Positions 9,107 through 16,814 of a DNA stretch of 64,000 nt are shown here, piece after piece. The number at the start of each line of letters is the position of its first letter. Position 1 is the stretch's first letter. Below the pieces are notes generated by a model. It was not told where the DNA came from. It saw only the letters and a list, made by a program, of their open reading frames with translations, and ran no database searches. The DNA is from Kitasatospora sp. NBC_01266 (GTDB lineage Bacteria > Actinomycetota > Actinomycetes > Streptomycetales > Streptomycetaceae), in assembly GCF_036242395.1 (NCBI RefSeq), contig NZ_CP108458.1, positions 5,208,001 through 5,272,000 on the forward strand, given 5' to 3'. Both the position numbers and the translations under genes were made by a program.

Positions 9107-10087
9107 TCATCCGATCCGGACCCGGGGGTCGAGGAGACCGTAGGCGGCGTCGACGATGATGTTGAAAAGCAGGATGGAGACCGAGCTGAAGATCAGCACG
9201 CCCAGCTCCAGGTAGAGGTCGTCCTGGTTGACCGCGGTGACCGCGAGGTTGCCGAGGCCGTGCACACCGAAGGTGACCTCGGTGATGATCGCGCCGGAGA
9301 AGACGCTGCCCAGGTCGATACCGAAGATGGTGATGATCGGGGCCATCGCGCCGCGCAGCGCGTAGCGCCACCAGACGTAGGAGTTCGACATGCCCTTGGC
9401 GCGGGCGGCCCGGATGTGGTCCTCGGAGAGCTGCTCCAGCATCAGGGAGCGGACCTGGCGGCTGTAGTTGGACCAGAAGATCACCGACATGACCGTCCAC
9501 GGCAGGATCATGCCCGTGAAGCAGCCCCACGGGTCCTGGGTCCACGGGATGTACGCGGGCTGCGGCAGCCAGTGCAGCTGCACCACGAACAGGGCCATCG
9601 CGAGCGGGCCGAGGAAGTAGATCTGGGTCGACTGGCCGACCAGGCCGATGGCGCTGGCGGCCTTGTCGGCGAACTTGCCCTGCTTCCAGGCCGAGATCAT
9701 GCCCAGGCCCACGCCGACGGTGAGGAAGATGGCCGCGCCACCGAGCGCGAGCACGAAGGTCGCCGGGTAGTTGGACGAGATCCGGTCCCAGACGAAGGTC
9801 TGGGTGTTGTACGAGTAGCCGAAGCACGGCGCCGCGCAGTGGCCGGCGGTGCCGAAGTTCTGGCCGACGAACAGGCCGCTGAAGTAGTTCCAGAACTGCT
9901 CGTAGATCGGCAGGTTGAGATGCATGTTCATGCGGATCTGCGCCAGCAGCTCCGGCGTGCAGCCCTTCGAGCAGGACAGTCGCGCCGGGTCGGCGGGCAG
10001 CGAGAAGAACGCGAAGTATGTGAGCGCGATCAGCAGGACGATGATGACCAGCGCGCCGAGCGCCCGGCGGATGAGAAATCGGAGCAT
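9107..10087 (-). CDS. bldKC: Oligopeptide ABC transporter permease, OppB type (BldKC-like)
   Basis: 326-residue membrane permease starting MLRFLIRRALGALVIIVLL, typical of OppB/DppB. A large extracytoplasmic segment (about residues 35-95) with four cysteines, including SCSKGC and GHCAAPC, lies after the first helix. Two possible disulphides there are more than usual for the family. The EAA loop is at DHIRAARAKGMSNSYVWWRYALRGAMAP. It is separated from the upstream SBP gene by 156 bases holding a strong hairpin. The bldKC name is by operon position. Confidence 0.85.
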   Translation of the reverse strand: MLRFLIRRALGALVIIVLLIALTYFAFFSLPADPARLSCSKGCTPELLAQIRMNMHLNLPIYEQFWNYFSGLFVGQNFGTAGHCAAPCFGYSYNTQTFVWDRISSNYPATFVLALGGAAIFLTVGVGLGMISAWKQGKFADKAASAIGLVGQSTQIYFLGPLAMALFVVQLHWLPQPAYIPWTQDPWGCFTGMILPWTVMSVIFWSNYSRQVRSLMLEQLSEDHIRAARAKGMSNSYVWWRYALRGAMAPIITIFGIDLGSVFSGAIITEVTFGVHGLGNLAVTAVNQDDLYLELGVLIFSSVSILLFNIIVDAAYGLLDPRVRIG

Positions 10088-10173
10088 GGAATGAGCTCTT
10101 CCGAGAGAGGGCGCCCGAGGCGGCCACGTCGTGGAGAGTGCGACCCCCCGGATCGCGGGGGATCGGCACGTGG

Positions 10174-10208
10174 CCCGGGCAGGACCACCTGGGGTGGTCC
10201 TGCCCGGG
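10174..10208 (-). terminator. Strong hairpin between bldKB-like and bldKC-like genes
   Basis: A perfect 16-bp stem (CCCGGGCAGGACCACC arm) with a 3-base loop lies 36 bases beyond the SBP stop in the transcription direction. A second 6-bp hairpin (CCCCCG/CGGGGG, 10145-10161) is adjacent. It probably ends or stabilises most SBP mRNA so that the binding protein is made in excess. Confidence 0.7.
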
Positions 10209-10243
10209 GGAGTCGACCCGGAGGCCGGCTCCGGATCCGGTGC

Positions 10244-12022
10244 TTACTTCTTGATGAAGATGCCGTTGAGGTCGATGCAGCCGAGCACCTGGTTGTACGA
10301 GACGCCACCGAGGCCGGCACCGTACACGTTGAAGTACTTGTCGTCCTCGACCGGGATCTGGGGGATGTCGGTCGACAGGATCTTGTCGGCGAGCTGCATC
10401 CACTGCGCGGACTGGGCGTTGATGTCCGTGATCTGGCCGATCCGGTCCATCTCGCTGTCCATCGCCGGGTTGTTGTAGTGCGAGTAGTTCGCCGAGCCGT
10501 CACCGATCTGGCGGCCGTCCAGGGTCGGCGGGATGACGGTCGAGGCGACCGGCCAGTCCGCGGCCCAGCCGGAACGGTACAGGTCGAAGCCGTTCTTGGC
10601 GGTTCCGATCTCGGTGTAGTAGCTGGTGCTGTCCAGCGGCTTGGCCTGGACGTTGAAGCCGGCCTGGGTCAGCGCGTCCGAGACGGCCGTGGCGACCAGC
10701 TGGCCGGTCGGGGTGTTGGCGTACGCGTAGACGATCGGGTAGTTCAGCTTGCCGGCGGCCTGCAGGATCGCCTTGGCCTTGGTCGGGTCACCGGCCGGGT
10801 TGGCCTTGATGCCCAGCGGGTCGGTGTTCTTCCAGCCGGACACGGTCGGGCTGACCAGGTTGCCCGCGATCTCACCGGTCTCGTTGCCACCGTTGAGCTT
10901 CTGGACGTTGGCGACCGGGAAGGCGGTCTCCAGGGCCTTGCGCACGTTCAGGTCGGTGACCCGGGACATGTTGATGTCGTAGACGTCGACGAACGGCAGG
11001 AACTTGTTCATCGTGCGGTTCGCGTACTGCGAGTCGGTCACGATGGACTTGATGCTGGCCTGGTCGGCGCTGACGGCCATGCTGACCGCGTTCTTGTCGT
11101 CGCCCTGGCCGGCCATCAGACGCTGGGTCATCAGCTGCTGGGCGATGCCCAGGTCGAACTCCCAGCTGTCCACGTACTGGTGGCGGATCGGGTCGGTCTT
11201 CGGGTCCCACATGGGGTTCTTGACCAGGACCAGCTGCTTGCCGGGCTGGTAGCTCGAGATCATGTAGGGGCCGATGGACTGCGGGTGCGTGTTGTACTTC
11301 TGGCCGTCGTCCTTGGACTGCTCGATGGCGGTCACGTTCGACATGCTCGCCGCGTACGGCGCGTCGGTGTGGGCCGACTGGAAGTGCATCGTGATGGTGC
11401 TGTCGTCCGGCGTGCTGAGCACGCTGTCCGGCAGGGACTGGCCGCTGCTCGGGCCCTTGTAGACGGTGCGGTAGTTCGGGCCGGACAGCCAGGTCTGGAT
11501 GTAGGTCGGGCCCTGGGTCTGGTAGTCATCGTAGAGGCTCTCGATGGCGTACTTGACGTCCTTCGAGGTGATCGGGGTGCCGTCCTGGAACTTCAGGCCG
11601 GACTTGAGGTGCCAGGTCCAGGTCTTGCCGCCGTCGGGCGAGGAACCGATGTCGGTGGCCAGGTCGCCGACCAGGGTGACCTTGCCGGTGGTCGGGTCGG
11701 TCTTGTAGCCGGTCAGCGAACGGCTGTAGAGCTGGCCGACCTCCTGCAGGTTGTTGACGTACTGCTGGCGCGGGTCCAGGTAGTCGAAGCCCGCGGTCTC
11801 GATGTCGTGCGCGGTGCCACCGGAGACGGCGCCGGGGATCGCCGGGGCCGGACCGACCGAGTCGGCGGCAGTGCCGGGAAGGAAGTTCTGCACGCTCGCC
11901 TGGGCGCTGGCAGCGGCGCTGGCCGCCTTGCTGCCCGCGCTGCTGCCCCCACCGCAGGCCGTCAGCGAGAGCGCGCTGACCGCCACGAGCGCCGGCATGA
12001 TTGCTGCCTTGCGAAGTCTCAT
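10244..12022 (-). CDS. bldKB: Oligopeptide-binding lipoprotein (BldKB-like)
   Basis: 592-residue SBP_bac_5 family lipoprotein, close to the roughly 600 residues remembered for S. coelicolor BldKB. The ATG at 12022 follows AGGTAGGA and gives a clean signal with lipobox LTAC (Cys23); a GTG 18 bases upstream is less likely. A Ala/Ser-rich linker follows the cysteine. Typical SBP features include LKSGLKFQDGTPITSKDVKYAIESL. It is the second gene of its operon, between two permease genes, which is the diagnostic bldK arrangement. It should bind the extracellular peptide signal; orthology is inferred from order and size. Confidence 0.87.
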   Translation of the reverse strand: MRLRKAAIMPALVAVSALSLTACGGGSSAGSKAASAAASAQASVQNFLPGTAADSVGPAPAIPGAVSGGTAHDIETAGFDYLDPRQQYVNNLQEVGQLYSRSLTGYKTDPTTGKVTLVGDLATDIGSSPDGGKTWTWHLKSGLKFQDGTPITSKDVKYAIESLYDDYQTQGPTYIQTWLSGPNYRTVYKGPSSGQSLPDSVLSTPDDSTITMHFQSAHTDAPYAASMSNVTAIEQSKDDGQKYNTHPQSIGPYMISSYQPGKQLVLVKNPMWDPKTDPIRHQYVDSWEFDLGIAQQLMTQRLMAGQGDDKNAVSMAVSADQASIKSIVTDSQYANRTMNKFLPFVDVYDINMSRVTDLNVRKALETAFPVANVQKLNGGNETGEIAGNLVSPTVSGWKNTDPLGIKANPAGDPTKAKAILQAAGKLNYPIVYAYANTPTGQLVATAVSDALTQAGFNVQAKPLDSTSYYTEIGTAKNGFDLYRSGWAADWPVASTVIPPTLDGRQIGDGSANYSHYNNPAMDSEMDRIGQITDINAQSAQWMQLADKILSTDIPQIPVEDDKYFNVYGAGLGGVSYNQVLGCIDLNGIFIKK

Positions 12023-12158
12023 TGGGTTCCTACCTGTCACTGGTCATGTCGGGTCTGGCCAGCGCGGACCGGCGGGGCGGCGTTGCCCCGGGGTGGCCGG
12101 ACTGGGTTACAGGGGTCCTGCAGGGGGGGTGATGTGAAGCGAACTGCGGGTGGAACAG

Positions 12159-13184
12159 CTAGCGGATCGTCTTCGGGTCGAGTGCGTCCCGGACGGCGTC
12201 CCCGAAGAGGCTGAAGGCGACGGTGAAGATCGTCAGCGACAGACCGGGGAAGAGCAGGTAGGTCAGGTCGTTCTGGTAGTTGGCCACCGCGCCCTGGAAC
12301 ATCAGGCCCCAGTCGGGGGTGGGCTCGACCATGCCGACACCGAGGTAGGAGAGGCCGGCCTCGGCCGCGACCATCGCCGGCAGCAGCAGGGTGACCTGCA
12401 CCAGCATGGTCGTCGCCAGGTTCGGCATGAGCTCCTTGGTGATGATGCGCCAGGAGGAGGCGCCGGCGATCTTGGCCGCCTCGATGTACTCGCGCTCACG
12501 CAGGCTCAGGGCCATACCGCGCAGCAGGCGGGAGGTGGCCATCCAGCCGAGGAAGGCCTGGACGACGACGATCGCGATCACTCGGATGTGCACCGGGACG
12601 GCCTTGTCGGCCGGCACGAACATGTTCAGCACGACGGGGGTGAAGGCGATGTAGAACAGCTGGCTCGGCAGGCCGAGCAGCAGGTCGCTGAAGCGCCCGA
12701 CCAGGTAGTCGAAGCGACCGCCGAGGTAGCCCTGGGCGACACCGATGCCGATGCCGAGGATGCTGGAGACGACCGTGATGAGCAGGCCGATGCCCAGCGA
12801 GGTGCGGATCCCGTAGACCAGCTTGCTGAAGATGTCGAACCCGGAGCCCGGCGTGATGCCGAACCAGTGGGTCGCGCTGATCCCGCCGTTCGCGCCGATC
12901 GGGACGCCGAAGTCGTCCAGCAGGCTCGGGTCGCGCAGGCCGTAGGGGATGTAGGGCGACTGGCCCTCGATGCCGGCGATCACCGGCGCGAGGATCGCGA
13001 TCAGGATGAAGGCGATCACGATGAAGGCGCAGACCACTCCAGTGCGGTTGCGCTTGAAGCGGCTCCAGGCAATCTGGCGCGGGGTGCGCCCCAGGAGCGC
13101 AGCCGGCTTGTCGCCGCCGTCTCCTGTAGCGGACGCGACGAGGACCGGGTCGGTCTCTGTCGTGTCCTCAGTTGGCGTCGTCAT
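12159..13184 (-). CDS. bldKA: Oligopeptide ABC transporter permease, OppC type (BldKA-like)
   Basis: 341-residue permease, first gene of the bldK-like operon. A cytosolic N-terminus (~50 residues) precedes the first helix (GVVCAFIVIAFILIAILAPVIAG). The EAA loop is at EYIEAAKIAGASSWRIITKELMPNLATT, and the C-terminus GDAVRDALDPKTIR is typical of OppC. The ATG at 13184 is preceded by GGGAG. The 136 bases between its stop and the SBP start hold a small hairpin (12073-12090). The bldKA name follows operon order. Confidence 0.86.
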   Translation of the reverse strand: MTTPTEDTTETDPVLVASATGDGGDKPAALLGRTPRQIAWSRFKRNRTGVVCAFIVIAFILIAILAPVIAGIEGQSPYIPYGLRDPSLLDDFGVPIGANGGISATHWFGITPGSGFDIFSKLVYGIRTSLGIGLLITVVSSILGIGIGVAQGYLGGRFDYLVGRFSDLLLGLPSQLFYIAFTPVVLNMFVPADKAVPVHIRVIAIVVVQAFLGWMATSRLLRGMALSLREREYIEAAKIAGASSWRIITKELMPNLATTMLVQVTLLLPAMVAAEAGLSYLGVGMVEPTPDWGLMFQGAVANYQNDLTYLLFPGLSLTIFTVAFSLFGDAVRDALDPKTIR

Positions 13185-13684
13185 GGTGCGAAAGCTCCCG
13201 CCGGTGTGGTCTGTGCAGCAGCAACGTGGAAGAAGTTGGTCGAACGGACTCTCGCAACTCGTTTATCGAACGTCAAGAGTTTCTCTGTAGCTGGACAGGC
13301 AGTTTTGGCTTCGTTCTGGAATGTCCACCAGGTTGTAGCTTTCAACTACTTGACAGCCTCTGGGCGAGACGTGCCAAAACGGACATAAAGGTACAAAGCT
13401 CGTTCATAAGTTCGTAACGAGCACTTAGCAACACCGGTATCTGGACGCACCGCCCTCATGTTTGGCGGGTCGACGCGCATAGATAAAGCTGTCCGTTTTG
13501 GGCAGATTGGGTGGATTACTCGCCGGTTTTCAGCGTCCGGTAATCGGACGGATTTGGCGGGAAGCCGCCGCTGGCGACTATTCGTCAGCCTTTAAGTACC
13601 CCCATCGGAATCCATCGCGTGAGTTGCTGCCCACGTCCGGTGTCACTTACACGCCACTGGCGAGATGTCGCCGGGAAACGCGAT
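13185..13684. promoter_or_regulatory. Upstream regulatory region of the bldK-like operon
   Basis: About 500 bases without a supported gene and with the lowest GC content of the first 20 kb (about 13250-13510). It contains the operator-like repeat GCTCGTT-N11-AACGAGC (13398-13422), a 14-base inverted pair TGCCAAAACGGACA (13372-13385) and TGTCCGTTTTGGGCA (13490-13504), and CGTCCG-N5-CGGACG (13534-13550). On the minus strand TTGACG near 13276 is the best -35 candidate but its -10 is poor. The size and symmetry fit a developmentally regulated promoter; which regulator binds cannot be told. Confidence 0.55.
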
Positions 13685-13716
13685 GGAGTCCCGGAACGAG
13701 AACGTTCCGGGACTCC
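13685..13716 (-). terminator. Terminator of the YoaR-like envelope gene
   Basis: A perfect 14-bp stem (GGAGTCCCGGAACG arm) with loop AGAA begins 22 bases beyond the stop codon of the minus-strand gene at 13739. Confidence 0.8.
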
Positions 13717-13738
13717 ACTCGGGGTATTTTTGACATGC

Positions 13739-16189
13739 TCACATATGGAACTTGAAAGTGCGCTCCGCGACGCTGTTCTTGTCGTAGACAGAGGCGATCG
13801 CATCGGCCACGTCCTGCGTCGTGATCGGCGCCAAAGTGCCGTCGCTGTTGCGGAACTTGAGCTTGTCGAAGGTGCTTCCGACGGCCGCGCCCAACTGGTC
13901 CAGATCCCACTTGGGACCGATGTTCCCATTGGCGTCCGGGGCCAGCGTGAGCACCTTGGCGGCGAGTGATCGGGTGAAGACGAACCGGCGAGCCCCGCTG
14001 GGGGAGAGCACCGACACATTGCCGCTGATGATGGCCTTGCCCAGGCCGTCGGCGGCCTGCTGCAGGGCCTGGGTGGAGACCTTGGGCTGAGCGGCCGTCA
14101 CGGCCAGGGTGATCGGGCCGTCCGTCTTGCCGTTGGCCCGGTCCCGGTAGCTCTGCGCCACCTGGTTGACGGCCGCGTTGCCGTCCACCGCCTGGCCGGC
14201 CTGCCCGGGGACCACGGTCGGGTCGCCGCTGTCGTTGAACTGGACGTACCCCTCCCTGAGGCCCTGCGCCGAGCTCGCCGCCAGGCTGTCCAGCGCGGCC
14301 TTGAGCTTGGCCTGGTCGATGTTCACCTTGGGCGGTACCGCCTTGGTGCCACCCGCCAGCGAGCCGATCACAACCTCGGGGTTGTAGCTGTGCTTGGTCA
14401 GTCCGTCGACGGTGCCGGTGGTGTCGAAGCTCAGGCCGGCGGTGGCCGGATCCAGCGGCAGCGTCTGGCCGCCGATCTTCAGCTGTATCGGCTGCGCGCC
14501 GATCTTGCCCACGGTGCCGTCGAGCTGATGGACCGCCTGGTCGCGGCTGTCGCCGCCGATGTCGGTGCCGAGCACCGTGGTGCCCCGCGGTACGTCGGCC
14601 TGGTTGAGCATCAGACCGGTGCCGTACGCGGCGGCGCCCAGGAAGAGCACCCCGCCCGCACCGGTGACCAGCAGCTTGCGCGCCTTCGACCGCGGCTTCG
14701 GCTTGGCGGCGGCGGGCGCGGGCGGCTTCGGCGCCGCGGGGGCCGGCGCGCCCTCGGGGGCCTCGGCCGGTGCCGCGGCGCCGGAGGGGGCGCTGAGCGG
14801 CTCGGCGCCGGTCGGGGTGAGGGTGCCGGGTGCGGGCGGTGGTCCGGCCGCTGCGGTGGCGTTCGGCGCGGTGGCGGTGCCACCCTGCGGGCCGGCGGGC
14901 GCGGCGGCGTACCGACCGGCCACCGGCAGCCCAGGTATGGCCTCCTCCGGCAGTGCACCGGTGATCGGGTCGAAGCCGCCGATCTGGGTGTCCTCGGAGT
15001 CCTCGGCGTGCGGGCCGCGGCCGAACGAGCCGGGCGGGTTGACCGGCGGCTGCGGCTTGGCGAACCGACCGGGCGCGCCGGGGTTGCCGGTGGGGCGGGG
15101 GTTGGCGGTGCCGGCGAACGGGTCGGCGGGGGCGCCGTGGGCCGGGGCGGCCGGCGGCTGGGTCTCGCCGGGGGTGTACGGGGCCGCGGGGGCACCCTGG
15201 TACGCGTCGCCGGCGTAGGGGCCGGCGTTGGCGTACGGGGTGTTGTCCTGGTACGGGCCGGTACCCGGGTAGGAGTCGTTGCCGTGCGGGGCGTTGCCGT
15301 TGTACGGGCTGCTGCCGCCGTACGGCGCGTTGCCGTATGGCGCGTTGTCGTACGGGTCGTTGCTCGCGTACGGGTCGTTGCTCGCGTACGGGGTGCCGCC
15401 GGCGTACGGGTCGGCCGGCCGGGCGGCGTACGGGTCGGCCGGGTACCCGGCCTGCCCCGGTGCGCCGAACGGCGTGACCGGCGGGTCGGCCGGCCGGGGC
15501 AGCGGGGTCTGCAGGGTGCTCTCCGCCGAGAAGAGCGGGGCGGCCGGGGGTGCGGACTGCTGGTAGGCGGGTGCGGCCGGCGCGGGCTGCGCGGCCGCGG
15601 CGGTCGGGCCGCTGCTCGGCGCCGCCGTCCGCGGCGCGGCCGAACCCACCGACTCGGGGCGGCCCTTCTGCCGAGGCCGGAACCACTCGCCGGTCGACTC
15701 CGACTCGGTGACCTCCGGTGCGGCCGGCGGCGTGCGCCACTCCGCCGGCAGGTCCGGCGGCGTGGCGGTGCGTCCGCCGGCCTCCATCACCCCGAGGACG
15801 GGCGAGGCGGGCGGTGCCGAGCGGTGCCGGGGGGCACCGGCGGCCGGCGGTTCGCCGCCCTGCTCCTCGGGCTTGACGGTGCTGCGCACCACCACCGGCG
15901 GGATCGGCCGGGAGCCGGGGATGTTGATCGAGATCCGGGTGGTCAGGGTGGTCTCGGTCCTGGGGACCTCTTCGTCGACCGCCCCGGCGTGGCCGGCCTC
16001 CGGGCCGCCGGGCTGCTGCGACCGCGCGGCGGGTCCGCTGGCGAACGGGTCGAAGCCGTTGCCCAGCCCCGGGATGCCGTACGGCGGGGTGCCCGACGGA
16101 TAGGCGTCGGCCCCCTCGCCCGCCCTGTGGCCGGGGGTCGCCCCCCGACGGGAGGACGGGTAGGCGCTGTCAGATTCGCGGCTGCTCAA
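13739..16189 (-). CDS. Membrane-anchored protein with YoaR-like putative peptidoglycan-binding domain and long disordered N-terminus
   Basis: 816 residues if translation starts at the TTG at 16189 (LSSRESDSAYPSS), which has GGAG 11 bases upstream; an upstream start would add basic sequence that looks non-coding. Residues ~1-500 are Pro/Gly/Ala-rich and disordered. Residues ~256-336 form a Tyr-rich run of short PYxxx units such as PYASND, PYGNAP and PYGGSS. One transmembrane helix lies near 506-528 (LLVTGAGGVLFLGAAAYGTGLML). The extracellular ~290 residues begin VPRGTTVLGTDIGG, typical of the YoaR/PG_binding_4 domain also found ahead of VanW and L,D-transpeptidase domains; no catalytic domain follows. 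A structural cell-wall role is inferred. Tandem operators lie upstream. Confidence 0.8.
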   Translation of the reverse strand: MSSRESDSAYPSSRRGATPGHRAGEGADAYPSGTPPYGIPGLGNGFDPFASGPAARSQQPGGPEAGHAGAVDEEVPRTETTLTTRISINIPGSRPIPPVVVRSTVKPEEQGGEPPAAGAPRHRSAPPASPVLGVMEAGGRTATPPDLPAEWRTPPAAPEVTESESTGEWFRPRQKGRPESVGSAAPRTAAPSSGPTAAAAQPAPAAPAYQQSAPPAAPLFSAESTLQTPLPRPADPPVTPFGAPGQAGYPADPYAARPADPYAGGTPYASNDPYASNDPYDNAPYGNAPYGGSSPYNGNAPHGNDSYPGTGPYQDNTPYANAGPYAGDAYQGAPAAPYTPGETQPPAAPAHGAPADPFAGTANPRPTGNPGAPGRFAKPQPPVNPPGSFGRGPHAEDSEDTQIGGFDPITGALPEEAIPGLPVAGRYAAAPAGPQGGTATAPNATAAAGPPPAPGTLTPTGAEPLSAPSGAAAPAEAPEGAPAPAAPKPPAPAAAKPKPRSKARKLLVTGAGGVLFLGAAAYGTGLMLNQADVPRGTTVLGTDIGGDSRDQAVHQLDGTVGKIGAQPIQLKIGGQTLPLDPATAGLSFDTTGTVDGLTKHSYNPEVVIGSLAGGTKAVPPKVNIDQAKLKAALDSLAASSAQGLREGYVQFNDSGDPTVVPGQAGQAVDGNAAVNQVAQSYRDRANGKTDGPITLAVTAAQPKVSTQALQQAADGLGKAIISGNVSVLSPSGARRFVFTRSLAAKVLTLAPDANGNIGPKWDLDQLGAAVGSTFDKLKFRNSDGTLAPITTQDVADAIASVYDKNSVAERTFKFHM

Positions 16190-16245
16190 TGCTGCTCTGC
16201 TCCGGGTTCGCGGCCGGACGGCTCGTCCGACGTTGCTGCGGCACC

Positions 16246-16251
16246 ACCATA
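16246..16251 (-). promoter_or_regulatory. Possible -10 element for the YoaR-like gene
   Basis: TATGGT on the minus strand, 57 bases upstream of the TTG start and just downstream of the tandem operators. No convincing -35 element is seen. Confidence 0.3.
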
Positions 16252-16285
16252 CTGGGAACACCAGGGTGGCGAACTGCTTCCCTTA

Positions 16286-16327
16286 GAACCCGATACGTCC
16301 GGTTCCAGAACCCGAAACGTCCGGTTC
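16286..16327. promoter_or_regulatory. Two tandem 20-bp palindromic operators
   Basis: Copy 1 (16286-16305) is GAACCCGATACGTCCGGTTC and copy 2 (16308-16327) is GAACCCGAAACGTCCGGTTC. They differ at one base, and each is an inverted repeat GAACC...GGTTC. The 22-base period is two helical turns, so both sites present the same DNA face. They lie 97-138 bases upstream of the YoaR-like start. This is the expected layout for cooperative binding of a dimeric regulator, not identified here. Confidence 0.65.
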
Positions 16328-16382
16328 GGCACCGCCGAGCCTACGGGCCCGGCGCGCTGACTGCCCGTCGGCCTATGGCCAC

Positions 16383-16814
16383 TCAGTCACGCTGACGCGG
16401 GATGCCGAAGGAGAACGGCGCCCGGGTCGGCAGCAGCGCGCAGACGAGCCCCGGTACCCAGCCCAGCAGCACGAACGCGTAGGCGTCCGCGTAGGAGGCG
16501 AGCACGATGTCGCCCTCGGGGCGCGGTGGCAGCATCACCAGCACGACCAGGAACCAGCCGACCAGCGGGACGCCCGCGCCGAGCTTGGTGCCGGTCAGGC
16601 GCAGGCCCCCGTAGGAGACCGCGCCGTTGGCCGCCAACGCGAGCAGCAGACCCAGCGGACTCCACAGAGCCTGCACAAAACAACCGCAGAGCGAGACCAG
16701 TGCGCCGAGCACCAGCAGCCCCGCGTAGCTCAGCAGGCGGACCCACTTCGGGGGCAGCGGCTCGGCCAGCCGCTGTGCACGAGTGCCGAGCAGCTGCTGC
16801 AGCGGGTTGCTCAT
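16383..16814 (-). CDS. DUF6113-like membrane protein
   Basis: 143-residue integral membrane protein with about four helices (LLSYAGLLVLGALVSLCG, ALWSPLGLLLALAANGAVSYG, GVPLVGWFLVVLVMLP, AYAFVLLGWVPGLVCALL). It resembles the DUF6113 family found next to mshB in streptomycetes; the family name is from memory. Its start codon overlaps the mshB stop in an ATGA, so the two are translationally coupled. Function is unknown; coupling suggests co-expression with mycothiol synthesis. Confidence 0.8.
   Translation of the reverse strand: MSNPLQQLLGTRAQRLAEPLPPKWVRLLSYAGLLVLGALVSLCGCFVQALWSPLGLLLALAANGAVSYGGLRLTGTKLGAGVPLVGWFLVVLVMLPPRPEGDIVLASYADAYAFVLLGWVPGLVCALLPTRAPFSFGIPRQRD

Noticed and set aside
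8735..12214. Very long plus-strand open frame (over 1,100 codons) across the bldK-like operon
   Set aside because: It is the antisense shadow of GC-rich minus-strand genes. Its product is Arg/Val/Gly-rich with no domain, and the real genes on the other strand are complete.
13441..13500. AdpA binding site upstream of the bldK-like operon
   Set aside because: TGGCGGGTCG at about 13463 is only a partial match to TGGCSNGWWY; too weak to call.
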